From Zingiber officinale (lineage: Eukaryota; Streptophyta; Magnoliopsida; Zingiberales; Zingiberaceae), in contig NC_056002.1 of the NCBI RefSeq assembly GCF_018446385.1, forward strand, positions 33,342,636 through 33,406,635: a DNA stretch of 64,000 bases. The letters run 5' to 3'. Position numbers and translations under genes: made by a program. Every line of letters begins with the position of its first letter. The stretch's first letter is position 1. Below are positions 34,481 to 45,601 of this stretch, piece after piece. Under the pieces are notes generated by a model. That model searched no databases. It had not been told where the DNA came from and saw nothing but the letters and a program-made list of their open reading frames with translations.

Positions 34481-37400
34481 TTACATTCTTCGAAGTCCCA
34501 AAGACTTCACATGCCCATGAAATGACTCTTTAGTCAATGGCTTAGTAAAAGGATCAACAAGCATTTTTCGTGTAGGGATGTACTCAAGAATCACCTTTTT
34601 CTTGTCAACAATATCCCTTACAAAATTATTCTTAATTTCTATATGCTTGCCTTTGCTGTGATATTTGGGATCCTTGGAAAAAGCTATTGCAGCTTGACTG
34701 TCATAGTATACTGTAACAAGACTCCCACTGTCCTCAGCAATTCTCAGATGCTTCAGGAACCTTCTTAGCCAGACAGCCTCTTGCACAGCCGCTGCACAAG
34801 CCACATACTCAGCTTCCATTGTCGACAAGGCTACACAAGCCTGCTTCTTGCTGTTCCATGAGATGGCGCCATCATTCAGCAAGAAGACATAGCCAGATGT
34901 GGATTTTCTGTCATCAAGGTCCCCAGCCCAATCTGCATCTGAGTATCCCCTTAGGCTCATATCTGATCCTTGGAAATAGAGGCAATAATCAACTGTTCCT
35001 TTAAGATATCTAAATATCCTCTTCACTGCTTTCTAGTGTCTCGATCCTGGGTTTGACTGGAAACGACTAACTAAGTCAATAGCATAGCTTATATCGGGAC
35101 GACTACACAACATAGTGTACATCAAACTACCAATAGCACTGGCATATGGTTTCTTCTTCATTTCGGCTATTTCCTCAGAAGTCTTGGGATATATACTTTT
35201 GCTCAAGACAATACCTTTCACAATAGGCGTCTGTTGAATGTTGCAATCTGACATATTGAAGTGTTGCAGCATCTTAGTGATATAAGCTTCTTGAGACAAA
35301 CCCAAAAGCCTCTTTGATCGGTCTCTAACGATCTTCACTCCTAAGATGTACTCTGCTTCTCCCATACTATTATGTCAAATTGTAATGAAAGCCAACTTTT
35401 GACTTCTATCACACACTTTATGTCACTTCCAGCTATCAGCATATCATCAACATATAATGATAAAATGACAAGCTTTCCTTTTTCCTTTCTTAGGTAAACA
35501 CAATGATCCTCATTGATCATTTCGAAACTATAAGATAATATTACTTCATTAAATCTTATGTTCCATTATCTTGACGCTTGCTTTAGCTCATATATAGACT
35601 TCCGAAGTCTACATACTCTTTTCTCTTGGCCTTCAGCAATATAACCTTCTGGTTGTACCATATAGATTTCTTCGTCAATATTACCATTAAAGAAAGCCGT
35701 TTTTACATTCATCTGATGTAATTCCATGTCATATTGTGCTACTATAGCTAGGATGACACGTACTGACACAAACTTCACAACTGTGGAGAATGTCTCTTCA
35801 AAGTCAATACCTTCCATTTGGGTATATCCTTTTGCAACTAATCGAGCTTTGTATCGATTAATCGATCCATCTGCTTTCCTCTTTACTTTGAGAATCCACT
35901 TATTCCCAATAGCCCTTCGGCCCGGAGGAAGATCAACTAAATCCTAAACTTGATTCTTTCTCATTGACTCCATTTCTTCATCTATTGCAATTTTTCATTC
36001 TTTTCTAACTGAGCTTCTCAAAGCTTCCTCAACTGTTCGAGGTTCCTCATCATCAACTGGGAGAACCATCAATACCTCATTCTTAATATCAAACATTCTC
36101 CAAGGAATAATCTGACTACTACTTCTTCAAAGGTTAGACTGTTGAGAAACTGACTCATTCAGTGGCAAATTATTCCCACTCGGTTGACTAGATTCAGGCA
36201 TCTCCTGATTTGTTGATAAAGGAACATTATCCTCCTCCTCTATCTCATATAGAGGAATTGTCTTATCAACTTCACCTCGTGTTGGGAACTCAGTTTCTAG
36301 AAAAGTAGCATCTCTTGACTCTATTTCAGAGATGGTTCCATCTTTTCGCTCACCAATAAAAACATAACCCTTAGAAGTCTCAGAGTACCTTATAAAGATA
36401 CACTTCTTACCTCTAGGTCCTAATTTTCCATATTCGTGAGTCTTATCATTAACGTAGGCAGCTGACCCCCAGGGTCTCAGATTACTCAAATCCGGCTTTC
36501 TGCCTGTCCAACGTTCATGTGGGGTAGATGGAACTGACTTTGAAGGCACTTTGTTAAGTTTATAGGCCGCAACTAATAATGCATCTCCCCAATAGTAGAT
36601 TGGCAAATTAGCCTGCGCCATCATAGACCTAACCATTTCAAGAAGAGTCTTATTTCTTCTTTCAACAACCCCATTTTGCTGTGGAGTTCCAGGGACAGTT
36701 AACTGTCTAATAATCCTTTTCTCATTACACATTGTCTTGAACTGATCAGACAAATATTCTCCTCCACGGTCAGTGCGCAAGGTTTTAACCTTACGTTCCA
36801 ATTGATTCTCAACTTCGTTCAAGTAACGAATAAAGTAATCCAATGCTTCAGATTTGTGAGAAATAAAATACACATGACCAAAACGTATAAAGTCATCGAT
36901 AAATGTAATGAAATAAGAACTCCCATTTCTAGCCTTCATATTCATTGGACCACAAATATCCGAATGAATTAATTGCAATGGTGATTCAACCCTAATAGCC
37001 TTACCAAATGGTTTCCCAATCGTCTTTCCAGCAAGACAATGCTCACATATAGACAAGTTAATCTTAGCATGAGTGCCTAAAAGGCTCTCCTTAGCTAATC
37101 TATTCATTCGTTCTTGTCCTATATGTCCCAATCTAGCATGCCAAATTTCATCATTAACATCAGCATTACTAGTAAGAGCAATGTTTGAAAAACAACCATC
37201 ATTATTATTTGGTTCTACATCAAAAACCATAAAACCATTTGTTACAAAACTATACTCAATTAACACAGAGTTAATTTGAAGTTTCACATAACGGCTATAA
37301 AAATTTACATTGTAACCTAAATCAAGAAGACAAATAACGAAAACCAAATTCCGTCGAATCTCAGGAGCGTATAGGACATCATGTAGAAACAAAGTGCCTC

Positions 37401-38469
37401 CACCACGTAGGTTGAGCTTGCAAGTGTCAATTCCTTTGACTTCAATTCTTGCATTGTTTCCTACATATATCCATTTATTGCCAGCTGGTACCCGACGGTA
37501 CTCCACATATGTAGCTCGATCACGAGCTACGTGGTTTGTTGCTCCTGAATCTACAATCCACAAAGGATACGAATCAGCTAATAACACTGTACTTGCAACA
37601 TATTGCTCGTGGAAAGAAGATAAAAATGGATCTACCTTTTTAGGCTTAGTACAATCCCGAGCAAAATCGCCCTTCTTGCCACAGTTGAAGCAAGTCAACC
37701 TGCTCTTAGGTTTTTGTCCATGTTTCTTTCCTTGCTTCTTGATTTGGTTTTTCGCAGCAACAGCATTAGCCTCCTTTCCTTTCCCCTTTCTTTTCTTAAA
37801 CCACCTGTTCTTATTCTTGGAACCAGAACCTTCAGCTATAAAAGCTTGACCCGAAATCCTTGCGGATTCAATCCTCTCTGCCTCAAGTTCCACATGGCGT
37901 GAGATATCAGTGAAAGTCTTGATACTTTCACTATAGGTTAGATTCTGTTTCATCATTTCCCAAGAATCAAGAAGGGAACGGATAACTGCCTGAACCTGTT
38001 GTTCATCGGTCAACGTATAACCAGCAGTCTTAAGCTCCCGAATCATGTTACCCATCTCCCTGAGATGTTGGGCCATGGTAACATTCGAGCGCTTCTTACA
38101 ACTATCAAACTTGATAGTTAGCTGACGGAGCTTACTCAGACTGACTCCACTGTACTTCTCTCTAAGGGCTACCCAGACTGCATGAGCCGATGGTAATGAC
38201 TAATATTCAAACACCAGGTCATCCACCATTGTACTAATCAATATGCCCTTAACAATGGAGTCCTTCCTTTTCCATGTCTTATAGACATCAAGGTCATGTC
38301 TGTGCTGTGTTGAAGAACCATCAACCGATTCCTCCATAATTTGGTTTACAGCCTCCAGAACTTATTGTTCCTCAAGGACATATTGTATCTTGAGGTGTCA
38401 GATTTTGTAGTTATCCCCATATAATTTCTCACCCTTATTGAGTTCAGCTATGATGTTTTTAGTTGCCAT
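34481..38469 (-). pseudogene. gag-pol of the outer copia element (broken)
   Basis: The polyprotein starts at an ATG at 38469 and is soon cut by a TGA near 38400. Then comes a 649-codon open piece (38076-36127) with the Gag UBN2-like segment, a CCHC zinc knuckle (CFNCGKKGDFARDC), the protease motif IVDSGATNHV, the integrase zinc region and catalytic core (TFIDDF, RTDRGGEY, and NGVVERRN with the catalytic Glu). The reverse transcriptase is in pieces (35817-35566 and 35365-35033) and carries the YVDD active site at 35455-35444. RNase H follows (35026-34481; YSDADWAGD, MEAEY, HIEIKNNFVRD). The order protease-integrase-RT-RNase H is that of Ty1/copia. In-frame stops, for example near 35033, make it non-functional. 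Confidence 0.9.
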
Positions 38470-38852
38470 GATCTACATAAATAAATAAATTATTTATTAT
38501 TTCAGTGTAATTCATATATGTGCAATTAATCATTGACTCAGTGTAAATTAGAATTAGTTTACAAAATCAAGTGATAACATTGTTTCCACTCATCATTTGT
38601 ATGTTCTAATCTAATCAACACTGATCAATCATATTACACACATCCCATCTAATGAACGAATCATTTAATATGAACGAATCATATTTATATGAACTAATCA
38701 TATCATGAAATGAACTAATCATTTCCAAGTTAGTTAACATATAATATAACTTTTATTATATAATTCTGTTCGTACAAAACAACAGAAATTATTACATGAC
38801 TCAAAACTAAATGAGCTAACACTGTTCGTACATAGCGACAGTAAACAGAACA
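38470..38852 (-). other. Leader between the extra ORF and gag of the outer copia element
   Basis: AT-rich, non-coding stretch upstream of the gag ATG at 38469. Repeated 'gaatcat' and 'gaactaatcat' strings occur at 38640-38730. Confidence 0.5.
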
Positions 38853-39428
38853 CTAATAGACTAGATAAGCTAGCACTACTCCTACTAGGATAAATGCTAG
38901 AGCAGTGGGTAATTGCATCCCGTTCATCCCGGATTCTATGATGGGTGGATTAGCCTCAGATGCATCCATCAGATCCATTTCTGGATCTTCTACACATTCT
39001 TGAGGATCCTCCTCTGATTCTTCTGGATCCATCTCTAGATCCTCCTCGGGATCCATCTCTGGATCCTCTTCAAATTCTTCGAGGTTCATTTCTTGATCAT
39101 CTTCAGATTCTTCGGGATTTGGATCCTCTTCAGAATCCATCAGGACCCATTCCAAATGAAGTAATTGTCTACACATCTCTGAGTATGAGATGTGCCCTTC
39201 AGACTCATCCCAAAGTTGGAATGTTATCTGCCTTAAATGTTCTGATAATGAATAAACCAGATATCATCTTCTTTCTGTTTCCTGAACTGGATACCCTTCT
39301 TGCTCGAGATTCCAGAACAACCAATCGAGCCGACCAATAAGCCTACCGACTCCGTGATCCGGGTCATATTCCAGCTTCTTGATCTCCTCCCACAGCTCAT
39401 GTTGTCGTTCATAGCGACCAGTCATCAT
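38853..39428 (-). pseudogene. Extra leader ORF of the outer copia element (acidic, C-terminal membrane segment)
   Basis: The frame starts at tandem ATGs (39428 and 39425) and runs about 190 codons to 38853, interrupted only by one TGA at 39264-39266; the open frames 39264-39590 and 38853-39176 are in the same phase. The N-terminal third has tryptophan-rich helical text (for example RLIGRLDWLFWNLE). The middle is a run of acidic repeats of EEDPEMDPEE type. The last 20 residues (near LPTALAFILVGVV) are hydrophobic and would suit a tail anchor. A good splice acceptor (ttttttcaattccag on the minus strand) lies just upstream of the first ATG, so it could be made from a spliced RNA. It lies between the primer-binding site and gag, an unusual place for a copia gene. 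I do not recognise the protein family. Confidence 0.5.
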
Positions 39429-40139
39429 GTATATCGTTCTTTGTATCTGGAATTGAAAAAACATGATGTCAGTATAAAACCGACTGACCAGTACAAAATC
39501 GGTCAAATTCAATTCCCACATATAGAACAAAATATACAGTATATACAAGCAATTATGAAAAACAAATTTCCTTATTTTGGGGAGTCTCATGTGACTGACA
39601 CATTGGATTGGTCGATCATGAATCCGAATCTTAAGCTTAATCTATTGTCCTCATTAGAACTAATCTAATTGGACCTATGTTCTGTTATTGTTTAAGCCCA
39701 TTTGAGTCAACCTCAGACTTATTGATCAAACTTAGGTCCGTTTGATTCATTCAATGCCCATTGGATTAAGTCTGACCCATTAGAACAAATCTTGATCAAA
39801 TCTGATACACTAGAACTAATTCGGTCAAATTTGATCAACCCAACTTCTGTAATCAAGATCACCCTAATTAATTCAATAATAAACCGAGTTGATTAAACCA
39901 ACAAATAATTTAAACCAGCTTTAGGTATCATTAAATCAAATTGGTCTGCTTAAATTAACTAATAATTTAAACCAGACCTAGGTTTGATCGGCTAAGGTGG
40001 TCTGGTTCCATTTTCAGTATATTGAACCATAAATTAATTAAATATTTTTATTTATTAATTAATAATACATTTCTATATGTATTTAATTAATAAATAAATA
40101 TATTTAATTAACATCACTGTTTTTGTATGTGAAGGAAAA
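39429..40139 (-). other. 5' leader of the outer copia element
   Basis: Between the extra ORF and the ATCGAT cluster. It is AT-rich and non-coding, and holds the splice acceptor (ttcaattccag on the minus strand near 39440-39450) just upstream of the extra ORF. Confidence 0.5.
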
Positions 40140-40520
40140 AAAAACATGCATGCAATTCTTCTTTACACGATTTATTTTTTTTTATATTTAATCGATTCAA
40201 ATTTGTAATTGAATCGATTCAAAAAAAAAAATATGCATGCGGCACTGTGCTCCGTCAAATTCGAACACTTTTTATTTCGTTTTTTTTTCAATCGATTGAA
40301 GAATTGATTATGTGAGCAAAATTTTTTTTTTTCAATCGATTCATTCACTGTGCCGTGAATTGAATCGATTCAATTCCTTTTCAATCAATTCAATTATTTG
40401 AATCGATTGCACAATCGATTAAAATAACAAAATATGCATTGTTCGTGTTTTTTAATTCCTCTTCAATCGATTCATGAATCGATCAAGCAATCTGTGCGAT
40501 TTTTGAATCGATTGGTTAAT
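40140..40520. repeat. Cluster of ATCGAT palindromes in the copia leader
   Basis: About nine copies of the palindrome ATCGAT, mostly as AATCGATT with T- or A-rich neighbours, are packed into some 350 bp just downstream of the primer-binding site of the outer copia element. The arrangement is irregular rather than a strict tandem repeat. No function is known to me; it could be a packaging or dimer structure, or a binding site. Confidence 0.65.
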
Positions 40521-40617
40521 CCATTCAATTGCACTGTTCATCTTCTTCTTCGCGACAGAAGAAGAAAAAACGCGAGCTTTTTCACGTCGATTTCCATGCT
40601 TTCAAAAACATGCACGT

Positions 40618-40627
40618 TCTGATACCA
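40618..40627 (-). other. Primer-binding site of the outer copia element (initiator Met tRNA)
   Basis: The minus strand reads TGGTATCAGA immediately inside the 5' LTR. This is the 3'-terminal complement of plant initiator methionine tRNA, the usual primer of Ty1/copia elements. Confidence 0.85.
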
Positions 40628-40628
40628 T

Positions 40629-41050
40629 TGTTGGTAATTTGAGAGCATGAAATCGAAACTACACAAAGATAAAACAAAGCGATGCGGTAATTATAAACTC
40701 ACAGTGATCTCCTGAAGTGCTGTTGAAGACGCCGGCGGTCGACAAAGAGGTTGCCGCTGTCGGAAGCACGATCACGGAGCAACCGGAAAGCGCTTCAAAG
40801 TTCACGAGCCAAATCCCAGCCGAATGCTCTCCCTTTGCTCTCACACGATCTCTCTCTTTACGATCACCTCGGTGCTCCCTGATCACCTTCGCCAGAAGCT
40901 CTCCCTCTTGATCTGCACTTGGACGCCTCTTATAAGAAAGCTAAGGAAGACGAACGGGAAAAGACGCCCCTTCGTCTCCTTGGCGTTTGCAGTAAAAGGA
41001 GAGTAACGAAGGGAAACCCTTCGTCTCCAGTAACACCCAAACACCCAACA
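40629..41050 (-). repeat. 5' LTR of the outer copia element
   Basis: This 422-bp LTR lies at the 5' side of the minus-strand element and should hold its promoter. It ends at CCAACA on the minus strand, directly next to the primer-binding site. The target copy TCAAC follows at 41051-41055. Confidence 0.93.
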
Positions 41051-41055
41051 TCAAC

Positions 41056-42690
41056 TCCATGTATTTTTTAAATTTTGACTATACCCCTGGACTCAATTGT
41101 CTTTTAGTATAAATTATCATATTATTATCTCTTGTCATTCATTTTCATCAGTCAATTATCTTAATAAAATAAGTCTATGTCGTAACAATATTATAGAAGT
41201 TACAATGATACGGTAGTTATAACAAATTAGTTCATGGCTATTATAATATGCATATTATCGAATGAGTATAACCAAAGAGCGTTTTTGATAATTAGGACAT
41301 CTTCAGAGGATGTGTAGTTTATATTTTTTTAAGTTGTTTTCTATTTTTATTTTATGAGAAAATAAAAAATATGTTTGATTTATATTTTCTATATTTATTT
41401 TTTAGAAAAATGGGAAACTATTTTCTAAGAAAATAAAAAATAAGAAAAATTTATTTTCCTAAAAATTGGAAAATACTATTTTCTAAAAATAAAAATAAAA
41501 ATACAAACAAACTAAACCTTCCTTAATATTTTACTTGAAAAAAAATCTCTTTTAAACTTTATGTACCTTCTATTTTTTTAATAACTAATTACTTTATCAT
41601 GTCATGTAATTTAATTTTAAATCGAGATAATAAAAATGATAGATGATTGTCAAAAAGATATTTAATTTTAAAAAAAATAAATTAAAAAAAATAAAGGGCA
41701 CGCTCAAAGCTCGGAAGGGATAAAAAGGAATTCTAAACTATGAAAATGTCCAAAGACCAAAGGTCACACTTTTTTCATTTTATCTTTATGTCAAATATGA
41801 AGTTTTCGTTTTTTTTTTCATTCTCTTGCTTATCTCCTATCATCCAACATCTCTTCTCTATACTTTTCTTTCCTCTATTCTTTCTTTTACATGCATGCAC
41901 AGTTTAATTACATTACTTTTTTCCTCGGAAGGATATGAATCGGACACTATCACAGGACTAGTAGTCTTAGATCAGATCTCATATGAGCTTTATTTATTTA
42001 TTTATTTATTTATTGAGATTTTAGGACCACGATCCAATTAATTTTTCTAATAATATTTTAATAAATTCAAAGAAACTAAAATAGATAATAAAGAATATAA
42101 TTGGACTCTTTAATATATTGTTATAAAATTCACATAATCTAAAATGGATCAAATTAGATATGATCCATCAATTAGCTTATGAATCATTGCTTATTTTGAT
42201 TTATTGGAATGTGTTAAAATATTATTGGAAGAATCAATTAGTGTTGGGCTTGATATGATCGAAATCCACTGATTAACATATACAAATTTGATTTGATCTA
42301 TTTTTTAAATCATGTGAATTTTTGATGTTACAAGAAGTTCAATGATGTATTTCATTACTCATATCGACTTCTCCGGATGTATTAAAATGTTATTAGAAAA
42401 ATTAATCAATGTTGGGTCTAATATGAACATATTAGGCTTAATGTGGGTCATATCAGACTTAATGCTAGTTGATTCTTCTACTAATATTTTAACATATTGA
42501 AAAAAAATCGAAATAAGCAATGGAAGACACTGCTAGACTCCTTACAACCTTATAAATTCATAAGACATAAAAATCAATCTAATTGAATTTGTCTAGATCC
42601 ATAAGTAAGTTTCTGTCCTGGGATTGATATTTTTATATCATGCCAACGCTAGCTGTTTTTCTAATAATATTTTAACACATCGGAAAAGTA

Positions 42691-42730
<40 letters not shown>

Positions 42731-43600
42731 GAAATATTAAATCAATGAACTTGAATTGGTCTAATTAAATCTATTTTTACGTTTTTGTGGATTTATAAGA
42801 CGGTAAAAAATCCAATTACGTCTCTCATTATTTATTTTAGATTCGAAGTATTACATATTTTTAGAAAAAAATGTATGTAATCCTAATCTTAGGCAAATCA
42901 AGTTCAATGTGGACCTAATCTCAATCAGGTCAAACCCATGGCAGTACCGATTTAGATCATTCGAAGAAAAAAAAGTCTTTATGGCATTTTCAAAACTTTA
43001 GACATCTTTGCTAAATTCTGAACTTTGGGTGCATGCTTTGACAATTGCCGAAAAACATATTTTATCTAATTTTTTATTTAAATTTATTTTAAATCTAATT
43101 AAAATTGTCTTATATCCCTTAAAACGGTGAGAAGGATATGCTCTTTTAATTTGTACCAAGTCACCGATATATGATGTCACACTTGAATATTCAAGTTATC
43201 ATAGTTAGATCACTAACTATAGTATATTTATAACTTTTTTTTTATTCATATAAGAATTTTTTTCTCTAAATAAAGAGTACAATTAAAAAATACTAACATT
43301 CTAGACGGACCATTATATTTTTATTTTTTGATTTATTTTGATAGTTGATAAAAAATTTTCATAGGATTAAATTGATCGGATAATTATTAAAGGTTAATTT
43401 AATTTATTAATTTTTTTTAATTGATGCACTTTCTATATTGTTTATGACATGCAATATAATCAAAGCCAGGTAAATACTTCCTTTATGTGTTAGTTATTAT
43501 TTCAAAAATTAGTAGTCGTCCATGATTTATCTCCTCCGTGTTGACTCTGGGATGGATTGATGGGAACACTGGGACAAATATATTCGCCTTTTTACCACCA
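41056..43600. other. AT-rich spacer with microsatellites
   Basis: No gene is supported. Contents include a (TTTA)n run at about 41990-42016, an (AAT)n run of about 14 units at 42688-42729, and scattered relatives of the palindromic repeat of 680-2000 (for example 'ggtctaatatgaacatattag' at 42415-42435 and 'gggcttgatatgatc' at 42247). Confidence 0.55.
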
Positions 43601-43787
43601 TGACATGCAATATAAAAATTAATAATTTTGAAAGTACATTATAAAAAAAATAAATTATATGATAAAAAAAATTAATTTTATAATTTCTGTCCCCTTTCAC
43701 AGTTGACTTCACCTCGTGTTAGGGTTTTACGAAAGGTGCCGTTTTGCTCCCTACGCAAGAGAAGCGCCCCAAAGCGAGGAGATCAAA
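43601..43787 (+). promoter_or_regulatory. Promoter and 5' UTR region of the SmD3 gene
   Basis: A telo-box-like TTAGGGTTT lies at 43719-43727, about 60 bp before the ATG. This motif is common near the start of plant housekeeping genes, including ribosomal and splicing factors. The base composition changes here from AT-rich spacer to balanced DNA. Confidence 0.5.
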
Positions 43788-45601
43788 ATGAGCCGGAGCC
43801 TGGGGATCCCCGTGAAGCTTCTCCACGAGGCGGCAGGGCACATTGTCACGGTGGAGCTGAAGAGCGGCGATCTCTACCGCGGCAACATGATCGAGTGCGA
43901 GGACAACTGGAATTGCCAGCTCGAAAGCATCACCTATACTGCCAAGGTCCTCGCTTTCCTCTCCTCTCCTCTCCTCTCCCTCCTCGCTTCTACCCAGAAA
44001 CGATGTTTGATGTCTGCTCCCATCTCCTTTTACGGATCTCAGTAGATTTGATTGTTCGAGTTTTCGTCCTTCTGTCGTTGTTCTTCATTGATAGGATGGG
44101 AAAGTATCACAGCTCGAGCATGTTTTCATACGAGGCAGCAAAGTAAGGTAAACGCCAAGCTTTGCACTCACTCTTTATCATCATGCCTTTTTGTTCGGGT
44201 TTGGTTGGAGGATTTGGTTCATGTTTTAGGGTTACAGGTTTATGGTCATCCCTGACATGCTGAAGAACGCGCCAATGTTCAAGCGTTTGGACGCCAGAAT
44301 TAGGGTTAGAGAATTCTCTCTTCTGTTTTCTTTGTCGGAAATCTGTGTTAGTTTTGCCCGACTGCTTCTGAATTGGTGTGCTTGTCTTCGTTAAGGGCAA
44401 AGGATCAGCTCTTGGAGTCGGTCGTGGTCGTGCTGTTGCTATGCGTGCAAGGGTGAGTATTGTTCCATTTATGTTCCATTTTGATGCCTTAATGTTTCAA
44501 TGTATGAATTCTCAAAGTATTTCTGAATTCCTAATGTGTGTTTGTTGAATCTTTTATTCATTCCAAAAAGAAAAGATAAACCAAATGCATTCGTTTTTTT
44601 TCTGACTAGCTAGAACAAAGAATGAACAAGATTGACTTTGCCTTTTCTTAGAATGCCTTTTGACATCAAGATCATATTCATAGTCATGAATATGTTCTTA
44701 TTCATCATTTCCACCTTTTGTTTTTGTTTCCCTCCTTTATGTTCAATCTTTCTAATCAATTGTCTAGTTTGATTCATCTTTTATGATTGCTATTTAACTT
44801 CTCTTTCTTGGTGGTAATGGTATCCTTGGCTTGTTACTGCCATTCCTTGGCTCTGCAAAGTCATCTATCCTTGCCAATCTTTCCCTTGGTGTGGATGTGT
44901 TACAGGATGTTATCGACATTGTAAAAGGCTACATATAAAGTTCGTTGTTCAGCAATAAATCAAGAATTTAGAATGTGAGGGCTAAAAGAGAAAAAAAAGA
45001 CAACCCGGTGCATGAATCTCTAGGTCACACAGCAGCCTTACCTTGCTTCATGGGAAGGATTTATTATAGGCAGTTTTATTCTGCTTTGCAAGAGATTATT
45101 TTCTAGATTCGAACTTGTAAGTTCTAGGTCACATCAACTTTACTGTTGTGCCAAGACTCCCGTTCTAATGTGAAGGCTAAAAGGAACAACATGAATTTTC
45201 ATTGAAATGATTAGTGATGTAGAATATCTAGAAATTACCAGTAAAATCATGAAATGATAAGATCACATGGCTAATCCAAAGCACCTGATGCAGTCTGTTG
45301 ATATGCTGCTATTGTTAGTATCAGGTTCCGGTGGCTACTGTGAAGTATTATCGATTATCTTCTGTCACTGCCATCGAGTCTTCGTATTACTTTCCTGCCT
45401 CATGGCACTGCCTATGGTGCCTCATTTATTTCAAAAAGACTCCAAATCTTCACCCTTAGCTTGCTTGTGCACTCATGTATTCCATGCATTGCTTAGCTTC
45501 GGTGTTACTAAGCGTCAACTTGCCATTCTCTATTTCAGGCGCAAGCGGCTGGGCGTGGCGGCCCTCCGGGTAGGGGAGCAGTTCCTCCGATTAGAAGGTA
45601 G
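43788..45601 (+). CDS. SmD3: Small nuclear ribonucleoprotein Sm D3
   Basis: Five exons join in frame: 43788-43946, 44095-44147, 44238-44304, 44396-44452 and 45539-45601 (399 bp, 132 aa), all with GT-AG introns. The protein starts [20 protein letters not shown], as in plant SmD3. Sm1 motif: the [18 protein letters not shown] region (residues 17-34). Sm2 motif: [18 protein letters not shown] (about 62-79). The C-terminal tail is Arg/Gly-rich ([22 protein letters not shown], ending PPIRR), the usual target of arginine methylation. SmD3 is part of the heptameric Sm ring on U1, U2, U4 and U5 snRNAs, in the nucleus; the ring assembles in the cytoplasm. Length matches the family. Intron 4 is the longest, about 1.1 kb. 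The reading frame is intact. Confidence 0.95.

Larger units (their letters stand above)
12163..41050 (-). mobile_element. Outer Ty1/copia LTR retrotransposon with nested insertions
   Basis: Two 422-bp LTRs (12163-12584 and 40629-41050) in the same orientation bound the element; the 5-bp target duplication TCAAC is perfect (12158-12162 and 41051-41055). Without the nested 20.6-kb insertion the element is about 8.3 kb. On the minus strand the order is 5' LTR (40629-41050), primer-binding site, a long leader with an extra ORF, gag-pol (38469-34481), a 3' non-coding part with 68-bp repeats, a short purine tract (12585-12594) and the 3' LTR. I counted about 18 differences between the LTRs (about 4%), nearly all transitions. 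The element is coding-dead. Confidence 0.93.

Noticed and set aside
37394..37902. Plus-strand frames of 62-151 codons in the outer copia region
   Set aside because: They mirror the minus-strand gag/protease frame with zinc knuckle and protease motifs, so they are shadows.
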